Shown here in pieces: positions 9,477 through 18,512 of a stretch of DNA of 64,000 nucleotides; the stretch's first letter is position 1, and every line of letters begins with the position of its first letter. Under the pieces are notes generated by a model. It was not told where the DNA came from, searched no databases, and saw only the letters and a list, made by a program, of their open reading frames with translations. Position numbers and translations under genes: made by a program. This DNA comes from Enterobacter sp. 10-1 (GTDB lineage Bacteria > Pseudomonadota > Gammaproteobacteria > Enterobacterales > Enterobacteriaceae): assembly GCA_002270295.1 (NCBI GenBank), contig NISF01000001.1, forward strand, positions 1,612,001 to 1,676,000, in the 5' to 3' direction.

Positions 9477-10361
9477 ATGGCGATGGAAACACAGGACATT
9501 ATTAAACGCTCCGCGACTAACCCTATGACTCCCGCGCCCCGCGCGCGGGACTTTAAGGCGGAAGTCGCCAAGCTTATCGATGTTTCATCCTGCGTGGGCT
9601 GTAAGGCCTGCCAGGTGGCCTGTTCCGAGTGGAATGATATCCGCGATGAAGTGGGGCACTGCGTCGGGGTTTACGATAACCCGGCGGATCTCAGCGCCAA
9701 ATCCTGGACGGTGATGCGCTTTAGCGAAACCGAACAGAACGGCAGGCTGGAGTGGCTGATCCGTAAAGACGGCTGCATGCACTGCGAAGATCCGGGCTGC
9801 CTGAAGGCCTGCCCCTCCGCCGGGGCGATTATTCAGTACGCTAACGGCATCGTCGACTTCCAGCAGGAAAACTGTATCGGCTGCGGCTACTGCATCGCCG
9901 GGTGTCCGTTTAACGTCCCGCGCCTCAATAAAGAGGATAACCGGGTCTATAAATGCACGCTGTGCGTTGACCGCGTTAGCGTCGGTCAGGAACCGGCGTG
10001 CGTGAAAACCTGTCCGACCGGGGCGATTCATTTCGGCAGCAAGAAAGAGATGCTGGAGGTGGCGCAGGAGCGGGTCAACAAGCTGAAGGCGCGCGGCTAT
10101 CCGCACGCCGGGGTGTACAACCCGCCGGGCGTTGGCGGCACGCACGTGATGTACGTGCTGCATCACGCCGACCAGCCGGAGCTGTACCACAAGCTGCCGA
10201 ACGACCCGACAATCGATACCAGCATCAATCTGTGGAAAGGGGCGCTGAAGCCGCTCTCGGCGCTGGGCTTTGTCGCCACCTTTGCCGGGCTGATTTATCA
10301 CTACATCGGGATCGGGCCGAACAAGGAAGTGGATGACGATGAGGAGCAACATGATGAGTAA
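9477..10361 (+). CDS. fdnH: Formate dehydrogenase N, iron-sulfur beta subunit
   Basis: Electron-transfer subunit of 294 residues, linking FdnG to the quinone site in FdnI. Four [4Fe-4S] clusters are expected from its cysteine groups: [37 protein letters not shown] and CTLCVDRV followed by [12 protein letters not shown] single C-terminal membrane helix (about residues 255-278, [19 protein letters not shown]) anchors the periplasmic protein. Start ATG at 9477 ([12 protein letters not shown]) matches E. coli; the ATG six bases later is an alternative. Its last eight bases overlap fdnI, so translation is probably coupled. Confidence 0.97.
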   Translation: MAMETQDIIKRSATNPMTPAPRARDFKAEVAKLIDVSSCVGCKACQVACSEWNDIRDEVGHCVGVYDNPADLSAKSWTVMRFSETEQNGRLEWLIRKDGCMHCEDPGCLKACPSAGAIIQYANGIVDFQQENCIGCGYCIAGCPFNVPRLNKEDNRVYKCTLCVDRVSVGQEPACVKTCPTGAIHFGSKKEMLEVAQERVNKLKARGYPHAGVYNPPGVGGTHVMYVLHHADQPELYHKLPNDPTIDTSINLWKGALKPLSALGFVATFAGLIYHYIGIGPNKEVDDDEEQHDE

Positions 10362-11010
10362 TTCGAAGATGATTGTGCGCACGAAGTTTATCGACCGCGC
10401 CTGTCACTGGACGGTGGTTATCTGCTTCTTTCTGGTTTCACTCTCCGGGATCGCGTTCTTCTTTCCGACCCTGCAGTGGCTGACGGAAACCTTCGGTACG
10501 CCGCAGATGGGACGCATCCTGCATCCCTTCTTCGGGGTGGTGATTTTTATCGCCCTGATGTTTATGTTCGTCCGTTTTGTGCACCACAACATCCCCGACA
10601 GGCAGGATATTCCGTGGCTGAAGGGGATTGTTGAGGTGCTGAAAGGCAACGAGCACAAGGTGGCGCGGGTTGGGAAATATAACGCCGGGCAGAAGATGAT
10701 GTTCTGGACCATTATGAGCATGATTTTTGTGCTGCTGGTGAGCGGGGTGATTATCTGGCGGCCGTACTTTGCCCACTATTTCCCGATTCAGGTCATTCGC
10801 TACGGCCTGCTGATCCACGCGGCGTCGGCGATTGTGCTGATCCACGCCATCCTGATCCATATGTATATGGCGTTCTGGGTGAAAGGGTCGATTAAGGGCA
10901 TGGTTGAAGGCAAGGTGAGCCGCCGTTGGGCGAAAAAGCACCATCCGCGCTGGTACCGCGATGTCGAACGTCTGGAAGCGAAGAAAGAGAGTTCGCAGGG
11001 GATAAAATAG
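10354..11010 (+). CDS. fdnI: Formate dehydrogenase N, cytochrome b556 gamma subunit
   Basis: Membrane subunit of 218 residues carrying two b-type haems and the menaquinone site, completing FdnGHI. Four membrane helices are evident (about residues 20-38, 54-75, 112-134 and 150-172). Candidate haem-ligand histidines include His18 (ACHWT), His56 (GRILHPFFG) and the later [14 protein letters not shown] histidines. I chose ATG 10354 ([12 protein letters not shown]) because it aligns with the E. coli start; in-frame ATGs at 10333 and 10351 lie within fdnH. A strong terminator follows 19 bases after the stop, ending the operon. Confidence 0.96.
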   Translation: MSNSKMIVRTKFIDRACHWTVVICFFLVSLSGIAFFFPTLQWLTETFGTPQMGRILHPFFGVVIFIALMFMFVRFVHHNIPDRQDIPWLKGIVEVLKGNEHKVARVGKYNAGQKMMFWTIMSMIFVLLVSGVIIWRPYFAHYFPIQVIRYGLLIHAASAIVLIHAILIHMYMAFWVKGSIKGMVEGKVSRRWAKKHHPRWYRDVERLEAKKESSQGIK

Positions 11011-11029
11011 GCCTGCCGCTGAATTGTGG

Positions 11030-11059
11030 ATGGCGCGACCGATGTCGCGCCATTTTTTT
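11030..11059 (+). terminator. Intrinsic terminator of fdnGHI
   Basis: Perfect 10-base-pair stem, ATGGCGCGAC (11030-11039) and GTCGCGCCAT (11044-11053), loop CGAT, running into seven T residues (11053-11059). It sits 19 bases after fdnI and overlaps the stop codon of the converging VOC gene. Confidence 0.9.
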
Positions 11060-11489
11060 AGCCTTTGCCGCGCATGACCTCCAGACCCACGCGCTGGCCG
11101 TAAGAGAGCTCGAGGGTATTGCCATCCGGGTCGGCGAAGAATACGTAGTAGCCCACCGGCTCGCCGAGCTGTTCAGGCTCGCTGCGCAGCACTCCCTCCC
11201 GACGCGCCATCGCGGTTTTTTCATCGATCTCCTGCCGCGTCGCGCACGCGACCCCGAGATGACCGAACGGCCCAAGCGGGGTATCGGTGTGGCTATCCGT
11301 CTGCACCAGCACCAGCGCGAACGGGCGGGTGCGGTCGCTCAGCCAGGCCACGTGGCGGGCGGAAGGCAGATCGGGCGAACGCCGGTGGATCTCCTGCATC
11401 GCGGTGTAGCGGCTATAAAAATCGATACTCTTTTGCAGATCGCGAACCATAAAGGCTACGTGGGTAAAACCGCTGTCAACTTCCTGCAT
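11058..11489 (-). CDS. VOC-family (glyoxalase/dioxygenase superfamily) protein
   Basis: Small cytoplasmic protein of 143 residues with the paired beta-alpha-beta-beta-beta fold of vicinal oxygen chelate proteins. Visible metal-site elements are HVAFMVRDL near the N-terminus, GHLGVAC in the middle and the ending DPDGNTLELSYGQ, whose Glu is the usual metal ligand. Such proteins include glyoxalase I, fosfomycin resistance and extradiol dioxygenases; nothing here decides the substrate. Tail-to-tail with fdnI. Monocistronic: the next gene in its direction is the opposing formate dehydrogenase operon. Confidence 0.85.
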   Translation of the reverse strand: MQEVDSGFTHVAFMVRDLQKSIDFYSRYTAMQEIHRRSPDLPSARHVAWLSDRTRPFALVLVQTDSHTDTPLGPFGHLGVACATRQEIDEKTAMARREGVLRSEPEQLGEPVGYYVFFADPDGNTLELSYGQRVGLEVMRGKG

Positions 11490-11627
11490 AGCGCTGCTCC
11501 TGATTGGTCGTTTTGCTCTGCCGACAACGGTAATACCTCAGGTTAACCTGAGGTAAAGAGCGGATTGTGCCATCTGTGCCCGCCATTACGGGTAGCGGTG
11601 GTGAGGCTCCCGCCGCTGCGGGAGCTG

Positions 11628-12446
11628 CTAGAAGTGTTCCTTGATAAAACGGAAGGGGTATTCGATGGATTTGGCCTTGCCCGTTTTGCGTTTGGGCAAT
11701 TTAACCGGCTCAATATGCGGGTTCTTGTAGGGGATCTGCGCCAGCAGGTGGGTAATGATATTCAGGCGAACGCGCTTCTTCTCCTCCGAGCGGGCGACAA
11801 ACCACGGCGCCCAGGCGGTATCGGTGGCGGCGAACATCGCGTCCCGGGCGGCGGTGTAGTCGTCCCAGCGGTTAAACGACTTGATGTCCATTGGCGACAG
11901 TTTCCAGATTTTGCGCCCGTCGTTGATGCGGTCGCGCAGGCGACGCTCCTGTTCCTCCGGGGTAACTTCAAGCCAGTATTTCAGCAAAATGATCCCCGAT
12001 TCCACCATGGCCCGTTCGACCATCGGCGCGCCTTCGAGGAATTTGTCGGTCTGTTCGGGGGTACAAAAGCCCATCACCCGCTCGACGCCGGCGCGGTTGT
12101 ACCAGCTGCGGTCGAAGATCGCTATCTCTCCGGCGGCGGGTAAAAAGGGAATATAGCGCTGATAGTAGAGCTGGCTCTTCTCGCGCTCGGTGGGCGCCGG
12201 CAGGGCGACAACCCGAAACACGCGCGGGCTGACCCGCTCGGTGATGGCTTTGATGGTGCCGCCTTTCCCGGCGCCATCCCGACCTTCAAACACGATACAG
12301 ACCTTCAGCCCCTGGCTGACGACCCACAGCTGCAGCTTGACCAGCTCAACGTGCAGCTTGCGCAGCGCTTTTTCATACTCTTTATCGCTGAGCGGCTCGG
12401 TTTTACCGACGCGATCGATGGCTTTGCTTTTTTTCTTGTTTCCCAT
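11628..12446 (-). CDS. ppk2: Polyphosphate kinase 2
   Basis: PPK2-family kinase of 272 residues, using polyphosphate to phosphorylate nucleotides (or the reverse). The Walker A loop GRDGAGKGG is at residues 55-63, and the lid and Walker B region FDRSWYNRAGVERVMGF begins at 111; both are diagnostic. The N-terminal basic stretch MGNKKKSK and C-terminal PKRKTGKAKSIEYPFRF are common in class I proteins. Class, and so the preference for ADP, GDP or AMP, cannot be settled by eye. A short hairpin (GCTCCCGC/GCGGGAGC, 11606-11625) lies just past the stop. Next gene upstream is araJ, divergent, 332 bases away. Confidence 0.92.
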   Translation of the reverse strand: MGNKKKSKAIDRVGKTEPLSDKEYEKALRKLHVELVKLQLWVVSQGLKVCIVFEGRDGAGKGGTIKAITERVSPRVFRVVALPAPTEREKSQLYYQRYIPFLPAAGEIAIFDRSWYNRAGVERVMGFCTPEQTDKFLEGAPMVERAMVESGIILLKYWLEVTPEEQERRLRDRINDGRKIWKLSPMDIKSFNRWDDYTAARDAMFAATDTAWAPWFVARSEEKKRVRLNIITHLLAQIPYKNPHIEPVKLPKRKTGKAKSIEYPFRFIKEHF

Positions 12447-12574
12447 GAGCTCTTCTCCGTCGTCTATCGCGCCAGGGTGAGCGCTTTACTATGAAGTGTA
12501 ATAACCGCGCCAGCGGCTGGCGGAAAATATTAATCGCCGCGCGGGGCGTTAATTAAGCAACGGAGGAGATATTC

Positions 12575-12670
12575 ATGCAGCTATCGCGCCGTTATATGGA
12601 TAAAAATGTCACTTTACGTTTTTGGCTGGCCTGCCGCCGTCGAATGGTCAATAATGCCGACCGAAAGTAA
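12575..12670 (+). CDS. Candidate 31-residue leader peptide upstream of araJ
   Basis: Short open frame beginning MQLSRRYMDKNVTLRF and ending NNADRK, rich in Arg and Lys. The ATG is preceded by CGGAGGAGAT, one of the strongest ribosome sites in the window, five bases upstream. It lies 108 bases before the araJ start on the same strand. A stem formed by TTGCCCGGCC (12713-12722) and GGCCTGGGCAA (12742-12752) lies between the two. The arrangement resembles a regulatory leader ORF, but I do not recognise the peptide and coding is not proven. Confidence 0.4.
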   Translation: MQLSRRYMDKNVTLRFWLACRRRMVNNADRK

Positions 12671-12778
12671 AAACAAAGGGTTATACCGCCAGGGATTGAC
12701 CTGTTTGCCACGTTGCCCGGCCTGCCGTCTCGCCCGCCTGGGGCCTGGGCAAGCCTGTATTATTTAAGGTTCAGAAGT

Positions 12779-13930
12779 ATGAAAAAAACTATTTTTTCGT
12801 TAGCGCTTGGCACCTTTGGTCTGGGTATGGCGGAATTTGGCATTATGGGCGTACTGCCGGAAGTGGCCCACGACGTGGGAATATCGATCCCCGTCGCCGG
12901 AAATATGATCTCTTATTACGCCTGCGGGGTGGTGATTGGCGCGCCGGTGATGGCGCTGGTCTCAAGCCGCTTTTCGTTAAAATCGATCATGCTATTTCTG
13001 GTCGCGCTCAGCGTTATCGGTAATGCCGTTTTTGCCTTTTCTTCGAGCTATTCCATGCTGGCGGTCGGCCGGCTGGTCTCCGGTTTTCCCCACGGCGCTT
13101 TTTTTGGCGTTGGCGCGATTATCCTGTCGAAAATTGCCCCGCCGGGAAAAGTCACCGCGGCGGTCGCCGGAATGATAGGCGGGATGACGGTAGCGAATCT
13201 CATTGGCGTGCCTGCCGGCACCTGGATCGGCCACCAGTTTAGCTGGCGCGACACTTTCCTGGCTCTGTCTATATTTAACGTCGCGGTATTTCTGTCTATT
13301 ATCCGCTGGGTGCCGACGCTATTTGATAAATCCGCGACGCGATTACGCGAACAGTTTTACTTTTTAAAATCCCCCGCGCCGTGGCTGATATTTGCCGCCA
13401 CGCTGTTTGGCAACGCCGGCGTATTTGCGTGGTTCAGCTATATCAAGCCGTTTATGATTAACGTTGCCGGTTTTTCCGAAGGCGCGATCATCTTTATTAT
13501 GATGCTGGTTGGCCTGGGGATGGTGCTGGGCAACGTGCTCAGCGGCAAAATTTCCTCCCGCTTTAGCCCCTTGCGTATTGCCGCCGCCACTGACGGCACG
13601 ATCGCCGTGGTGCTGCTGCTGATGTTTATCTTCGGCGATCGTCCACCGGCGGCGCTGCTGCTGGCCTTTATCTGCTGTACCGGTCTGTTTGCGCTGGCGG
13701 CGCCGCTGCAAATCCTGTTGCTGCAAAACGCCCGCGGCGGGGAGATGCTGGGGGCGGCGGGGGGACAGATTGCGTTTAACCTCGGCAGCGCGATTGGCGC
13801 CCTGTGCGGCGGAATGATGCTGACGTTGGGCTTTGGCTGGAGCTCGGTTGCGCTGCCGGCCGCCGGGCTCTCCTTCCTGGCCATGAGTTCGCTGCTGATT
13901 TACGCCCGCTATCAGCGCAGCCTTCGCTAG
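12779..13930 (+). CDS. araJ: AraJ, MFS transporter (putative sugar/drug exporter)
   Basis: Major facilitator protein of 383 residues with 12 predicted membrane segments, closely matching E. coli AraJ (LALGTFGLGMAEFGIMGVL, then GRLVSGFPHGAFFGVGAI and FGNAGVFAWFSYIKP). E. coli AraJ is arabinose-inducible but not required for arabinose use, and an exporter role is assumed. Start at ATG 12779 (MKKTIFSLALG) matches the family; an open frame extends up to 12713 without homology. AAGG lies eight bases upstream. Unlike E. coli, no arabinose genes are near, and a possible leader ORF precedes it. Confidence 0.88.
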   Translation: MKKTIFSLALGTFGLGMAEFGIMGVLPEVAHDVGISIPVAGNMISYYACGVVIGAPVMALVSSRFSLKSIMLFLVALSVIGNAVFAFSSSYSMLAVGRLVSGFPHGAFFGVGAIILSKIAPPGKVTAAVAGMIGGMTVANLIGVPAGTWIGHQFSWRDTFLALSIFNVAVFLSIIRWVPTLFDKSATRLREQFYFLKSPAPWLIFAATLFGNAGVFAWFSYIKPFMINVAGFSEGAIIFIMMLVGLGMVLGNVLSGKISSRFSPLRIAAATDGTIAVVLLLMFIFGDRPPAALLLAFICCTGLFALAAPLQILLLQNARGGEMLGAAGGQIAFNLGSAIGALCGGMMLTLGFGWSSVALPAAGLSFLAMSSLLIYARYQRSLR

Positions 13931-13933
13931 CCG

Positions 13934-13962
13934 CTGCGCGCCATTCTTATCGCGGCGCGCAG
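13934..13962. terminator. Hairpin between convergent araJ and AhpD/CMD gene
   Basis: Perfect nine-base-pair stem CTGCGCGCC (13934-13942) with GGCGCGCAG (13954-13962), in the 42 bases between two converging stop codons. It could end transcripts from both sides. No T tract follows on either strand, so the call is tentative. Confidence 0.4.
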
Positions 13963-13972
13963 GGCCGATGAC

Positions 13973-15064
13973 TCAATCCGCAAACGGCTCGCCGAGGGTC
14001 AGCATCAGGCGATTTGCCCAGGCGAAAAATGCGGCGGATTGCAGCAGGTCGAGCTGGGCGAGGGTATCGAGCCCCTGGCGTTCAACGGCGGCCAGATGAC
14101 CGGGGCCGAGCGCCGACGGGGTGACCGAGATCGCCGCGGCAAAATCAATTTCCGCCTGCCAGCGCGCCGACTGACCGTCGCTGAGATTATCGCCCGGCGT
14201 TACCGCCAGCAGCGTTTCCACCGCCGTCTCCTCTTTTGCCAGCTGGGCCGCCTTGCGGGCGTGCACCGACGCGCAATAAATACAGCCGTTAACTTTGCTG
14301 GCCACCGTAGCCGCCAGCTCCCTTTCGGCGCGCGGTAGCCCGCCCGGCGTGTAGAAGATGCCCTTGTCGGTTAGCGTGCGCTGCTCCAGCAGCGGCTGGT
14401 TGCGGGCCAGCAGGCGAAAGTAGGGCGAGTCGCTGTGGCCATATTTCGCCAGAATACCCTGTTCGGCTGCGCTGAATTCGTCCAGCGGTTTGGCGGCGAT
14501 CCACGGTTCCCAGCTCAGCTCGTCGCGGGTGAAGTGCACCGGCGCACGCTTACCGCTGACCGTCTGCGGCGCGGTATGCCAGAAGCCGGCAACCACCGGC
14601 GTCTCCGCGCTGACCACCGGCTTACCGTTTAGCAGCCGCAGCCCGGCGATCAGCCGGCTCTGGAAGCTCACAAAGGCGATCAGCTGGGCGAGGGTGACCA
14701 CCGCCCGCAGGCTCCAGCCGGCGTGAGTTAACGTCTGCAGCGCCGCTGGCGTGGCCTCAATCGGGGTAAAGGTCAGCAGGCGGGCAAACCCCAGCGCGGG
14801 GATCAGCCGCGGCGAGGTCGGGTCGGCAAGACCAAATCCGGCGTAGTGGGCGGCGAGGGCGTCGGCCTGGTGCAGCTTGGCCACCTTCGCCGCGACCGCA
14901 AAGCGCTCGTTCAGGGGGAAATCCTCCTCCTCCTGGCCGAACAGCGTTTCATAGCTGCCCTGGGCATGGCGGGTGGCTGCATCGCGCACGGCTCGGGCCT
15001 CGGCCAATGCGGAATCCGGGGCAATATCGGCCAGCTCAGCCAAAATATCCTGACTCAGTGTCAT
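13973..15064 (-). CDS. Fused CMD/AhpD-type alkylhydroperoxidase-domain protein (Avi_7170/Avi_7169 families)
   Basis: Protein of 363 residues with two carboxymuconolactone-decarboxylase-like halves. The N-terminal half (about 1-170) resembles the Avi_7170 CMD family; the C-terminal half (about 185-363) resembles the Avi_7169 peroxidase family and carries the redox motif CIYCASVH, the CxxC-x3-H centre of AhpD proteins. In many bacteria the two are separate genes. Last gene of the six-gene operon starting at 21086; a TAAGGAG ribosome site precedes it nine bases after the flavin monooxygenase stop. It probably removes peroxide or an activated product of the partner monooxygenase; this role is inferred from context. 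Confidence 0.82.
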   Translation of the reverse strand: MTLSQDILAELADIAPDSALAEARAVRDAATRHAQGSYETLFGQEEEDFPLNERFAVAAKVAKLHQADALAAHYAGFGLADPTSPRLIPALGFARLLTFTPIEATPAALQTLTHAGWSLRAVVTLAQLIAFVSFQSRLIAGLRLLNGKPVVSAETPVVAGFWHTAPQTVSGKRAPVHFTRDELSWEPWIAAKPLDEFSAAEQGILAKYGHSDSPYFRLLARNQPLLEQRTLTDKGIFYTPGGLPRAERELAATVASKVNGCIYCASVHARKAAQLAKEETAVETLLAVTPGDNLSDGQSARWQAEIDFAAAISVTPSALGPGHLAAVERQGLDTLAQLDLLQSAAFFAWANRLMLTLGEPFAD

Positions 15065-15073
15065 GGTGACTCC

Positions 15074-16063
15074 TTACTGTAGTTGCGGGGCAATATGCTG
15101 AGCGATCAGCTCAATGGAACGCAGCGTGTCGCGATGCGAAGGTTCAACGGAGTGGACCTGGAACGAAATATCGGTCACCCGCGCCAGCACGCTATCCTGC
15201 GCCAGCGAAGCTTTCACCTGTTCGACATCGCCGACGTGGGCATCCAGCTGAGAGAGATAATCTGTGACGGTGTCACCAACAAGCTGATGTCCGGCAGCGC
15301 GGTGCGCCGCTGCCTGACGACGCAGGCCCGGCTCCGCCACCTGCAGGGCGTACTGCCGGCTGTCTGCAACAAACGCGGTGCGTGAGGCGAGGATCCTCGG
15401 TGCGACCCCCGCCGGGAGCGCGCTGAGGTAGGCGTCGATAATCGGATTCTGGATGGCGTCCAGCGGCAGCTGCGGCTGACCGACGGGGCGCGGCTGGGTG
15501 CGGGAGAGCATCAGTCCGTGCCCGGCCTGGCCCGCGCGGATCGCCCCTTCGGCGGAGAACGTGGCAATCCATATGCGCTCGGCGAGCTGCGGCGCCGGCG
15601 GGTAGAGATGGTTATCCGGATGGGCCAGCGAATCGCCGCGCCAGGCGCTGTGGATCAGATGCAGGTGTTCGGCGAAGACCTCTCCCCGCCGTTCGCTGGT
15701 GAGGCCAAAGGGTAAAAACGAGGTCGGCGTGCCGCCCGAACCAAAGCCCACTTCCAGCCGCCCGTCCGCTAACAGATCCAGCACCGCCGCGTCTTCGGCA
15801 ACGCGCAGCGGATTTTCCATCGGCAGGGTAATGATGGCGGTGCCAAGGCGAATACGCTCGGTATGCGCGGCGGCATGGGCGAGAAACACCAGCGGTGACG
15901 GCAGGCCGCCCTCATGCTCATGGAAATGGTGCTGCGCAATCCACGCGCTATCGAAGCCGAGACGTTCGGCGTGGCGGATCTGTTCGGTCGCCAGGCGGTA
16001 GCGCTCCTTTGGCGCCGCGTCGTCCAGCAGACGGGTGAAAAAGCCCAGACGTTTACGCGTCAT
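15074..16063 (-). CDS. LLM-class FMN-dependent monooxygenase (KPN_01858 family)
   Basis: Luciferase-like flavin monooxygenase of 329 residues with an (alpha/beta)8 barrel; N-terminal GFFTRLLDDAAPKERY and the segments SAWIAQHHFHEHEGGLPSP and EVGFGSGGTPTSFLPFG fit the family described from Klebsiella as KPN_01858. Such enzymes need reduced FMN from a separate reductase, which is not encoded nearby. Its ATG overlaps the TGA of the ATPase gene (ATGA), so translation is coupled. With the importer genes upstream it suggests uptake and oxidative breakdown of an organic substrate, possibly a sulfur or nitrogen source. The substrate is unknown. Confidence 0.85.
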   Translation of the reverse strand: MTRKRLGFFTRLLDDAAPKERYRLATEQIRHAERLGFDSAWIAQHHFHEHEGGLPSPLVFLAHAAAHTERIRLGTAIITLPMENPLRVAEDAAVLDLLADGRLEVGFGSGGTPTSFLPFGLTSERRGEVFAEHLHLIHSAWRGDSLAHPDNHLYPPAPQLAERIWIATFSAEGAIRAGQAGHGLMLSRTQPRPVGQPQLPLDAIQNPIIDAYLSALPAGVAPRILASRTAFVADSRQYALQVAEPGLRRQAAAHRAAGHQLVGDTVTDYLSQLDAHVGDVEQVKASLAQDSVLARVTDISFQVHSVEPSHRDTLRSIELIAQHIAPQLQ

Positions 16064-17664
16064 GCAACCTCCTTGCTTGAGGTGGAAAAGTGGGGAATAG
16101 CGGCGATAAGCTCGCGGGTGTAATCGTGCTGCGGCGCGGCGAACAGACGGTTAACCTCACCGTGTTCGACAACCTGTCCGGCGCGCAGGACCGTCACGCT
16201 GTGGGCGATGCGGCGCACCGTGGCCAGATCGTGGGTAATAAACAGATAGGTCAGCCCCAGCTGCTGCTGGAGCTGCTGCAGCAGGGCCAGAATTTGCGCC
16301 TGAACCGTGACGTCGAGCGCCGAGGTGGCTTCATCCAGCACCAGGATGGTCGGCTCCAGCACCAGCGCGCGGGCAATCGCCACCCGCTGGCGCTGGCCGC
16401 CGGAGAGCTCGCGGGCGGTTCGCGCCAGCAGCTCAGGGGCGAGGGCAACCCTGGCGGCAACCGCCTCGACGCGGGCGCGCCGCTGGGTCGGGCTGAGCCG
16501 GCCAAAGTTTTTCAGCGGCTCTTCGATAATTTCCAGCAGCGTCTGGCGCGGATCGAGCGAGGCGAACGGGTTTTGATAGACGAACTGAATTTTGCGCCGC
16601 AGCTGGCGCTGCGCTTCGCGGCTTAAATGTCCGGCATTGATGCCGTCAATGGCAATCTCGCCGCTATCGGCGCGCTCAAAACCGAGCAGGATCCTCGCGA
16701 GGGTGGTTTTCCCTGAACCGGATTCGCCGACCAGCGCGTGGGTGCTGCCGCGCCGCACCTCAAAGCTCACGCTATCCAGCGCCTGCAGATGCGAATGGCC
16801 CAGCGAAAAGCGCTTGCTGACGCCTTCGAGGCGGATGGCCGGCGTCGCCAGCCCGCGTCCGCCCGCCGGGGCGATAGTCAGGCTTTGCCCCTGCAGGTCG
16901 CTGAGCAGCTGGCGGGTGTAGGCGTGCTGCGGCGCGCGGATCACGTCGGCCGTAGCGCCGTGCTCCTGAATTTCGCCGTGGCGAAACACCAGCAGGCGGT
17001 CGGCGCGCTGCGCCGCCAGCGCCAGATCGTGGGTGACAAACAGCACCGCGGTGCCGGATTCCCGGCGCAGGGTATCGAGCAGGTCGAGAATGCGCTTTTG
17101 TACCGTGACGTCGAGGGCGCTGGTGGGCTCGTCGGCAATGATTAAATCGGGCTTCAGGGCGATGGCTATCGCGATCAGTACCCGCTGCTTCATGCCGCCG
17201 GAGAGCTGATGCGGGTACTGGTTAAAGCGCTGCTCGGGATGGCTCAGGCCGACTTTCTCCAGCAGCGCCAGCACCTGATTCTTGCGCTCGGCGGCGCTGT
17301 GCTTTTGATGCAGGCGGAGGATCTCCCCGACCTGGGCGCCGATGGTCTGCACCGGGTTCAGCGAGTTGCCCGGGTCCTGAGGCACCAGACTGATGCGCGC
17401 GCCGCGCAGGCTATCGAGCCGCTTTGCCGACCAGCCGCTGATATCCTCGGCGTTAATGATGACCCGCCCGCCGTCGCGGCGGGCGTTATCCGCCAGCAGG
17501 CCGATAATAGCCTGGGCGGTGGTGGTCTTGCCGGAGCCGGACTCGCCGACAAATGCCAGCATTTCGCCCCGCCTGACGCTAAAGCTGACGCCATGCACGA
17601 CCTCGCGCCACTGCTGCCGGGAGCGGTAGCTGATGCGCAGGTTTTCGACGCTTAATACGTTCAT
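16060..17664 (-). CDS. ABC transporter ATPase with two fused nucleotide-binding domains (Dpp/Opp type)
   Basis: Protein of 534 residues in which the DppD- and DppF-like ATPases are fused. Both halves have Walker A GESGSGKTT (first at about 40-48, second near 320), and signatures LSGGMKQRVLIA and LSGGQRQRVAIA. It powers the two permeases encoded just upstream. The ATG at 17664 overlaps the preceding stop as ATGA; the open frame extends to 17799 but that stretch is inside the permease gene. Belongs to the peptide/nickel/opine class of importers; the true solute is not known. Confidence 0.9.
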   Translation of the reverse strand: MNVLSVENLRISYRSRQQWREVVHGVSFSVRRGEMLAFVGESGSGKTTTAQAIIGLLADNARRDGGRVIINAEDISGWSAKRLDSLRGARISLVPQDPGNSLNPVQTIGAQVGEILRLHQKHSAAERKNQVLALLEKVGLSHPEQRFNQYPHQLSGGMKQRVLIAIAIALKPDLIIADEPTSALDVTVQKRILDLLDTLRRESGTAVLFVTHDLALAAQRADRLLVFRHGEIQEHGATADVIRAPQHAYTRQLLSDLQGQSLTIAPAGGRGLATPAIRLEGVSKRFSLGHSHLQALDSVSFEVRRGSTHALVGESGSGKTTLARILLGFERADSGEIAIDGINAGHLSREAQRQLRRKIQFVYQNPFASLDPRQTLLEIIEEPLKNFGRLSPTQRRARVEAVAARVALAPELLARTARELSGGQRQRVAIARALVLEPTILVLDEATSALDVTVQAQILALLQQLQQQLGLTYLFITHDLATVRRIAHSVTVLRAGQVVEHGEVNRLFAAPQHDYTRELIAAIPHFSTSSKEVA

Positions 17665-18512
17665 GCGCGTTCTCCGCTGAATTGACGGCTGATGCGGTTG
17701 GCGGCGAGCACCACCGCAACGACCGCCACGCCGGGGAAGGTGGTCAGCCACCAGGCGGTTGAAAGATAGTTGCGCCCTTCGGCAATCAGCAGCCCCCATT
17801 CCGGGATGGGGGGCGGAGTGCCGTAGCCGAGGAAGCTCAGGGTGGAGAGCGCGAGGATCGCCTGGCCGAACTGCAGGGTGGCGAACGCCAGCACCGCGGT
17901 CAGCGAATTCGGCAAAATATGTCGCCAGAAGACGGCGAAGAAGGTCCCGCCGCTGCCGTAAGCCGCCTCGACATAATCGCTATGGCGCACGCGAACCACC
18001 TCCGCCCGCGCCAGGCGGGCAAAGCTGGCAATCGCGGCGACGCCAACGGCCACGGCGGTGTTGACGGTGCCGAAGCCGAGGATAATGATCACCGTAAGCG
18101 ACAGCAGCAGCGAAGGGATCGCCAGCAGAACGTCAACCAGCCGCATCACCACCGACTCCACGCGTCCGGCGGCGGCCCCGGCAAGGGTACCGAGCGCGCT
18201 GCCGACGATCAGCCCGATGGCGACCGCCGCCAGCGCCGCGCTGAGGGAGTGCACGGCGCCGTAAACAATTCGCGCCCACAGGTCGCGCCCCAGCTGGTCG
18301 GTGCCGAGCCAGTGCCCGGCCTGAGGCGCCAGGCGCTGGGCGCCGGGTATCCCTTCCAGCGGATTCCAGGAGGTAAAAAGCTGCGGCGCGACGGCCAGCA
18401 GCGCGGCGGTAACGATGACCGCCCAGGCCAGCCATAGCCCCGGCTGCAGGCGCAGGCTGCGCCGGCTAAACGTCCGGCGGCGGGCGGCGATGGCGTAATC
18501 GACCAGACTCAT
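17661..18512 (-). CDS. ABC transporter permease, DppC-like
   Basis: Inner-membrane permease of 283 residues with the OppC/DppC layout: a first helix near residue 30, a short periplasmic domain (LAPQAGHWLGTDQLGRDLWAR is shortened here to HWLGTDQLGRD), then five helices with the EAA-type loop YVEAAYGSGGTFFAVFWRHI. LGTDQLGRD is the hallmark of DppC-type permeases. Stop and start codons overlap its neighbours on both sides by four bases, showing tight translational coupling in the operon. Confidence 0.9.
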   Translation of the reverse strand: MSLVDYAIAARRRTFSRRSLRLQPGLWLAWAVIVTAALLAVAPQLFTSWNPLEGIPGAQRLAPQAGHWLGTDQLGRDLWARIVYGAVHSLSAALAAVAIGLIVGSALGTLAGAAAGRVESVVMRLVDVLLAIPSLLLSLTVIIILGFGTVNTAVAVGVAAIASFARLARAEVVRVRHSDYVEAAYGSGGTFFAVFWRHILPNSLTAVLAFATLQFGQAILALSTLSFLGYGTPPPIPEWGLLIAEGRNYLSTAWWLTTFPGVAVVAVVLAANRISRQFSGERA

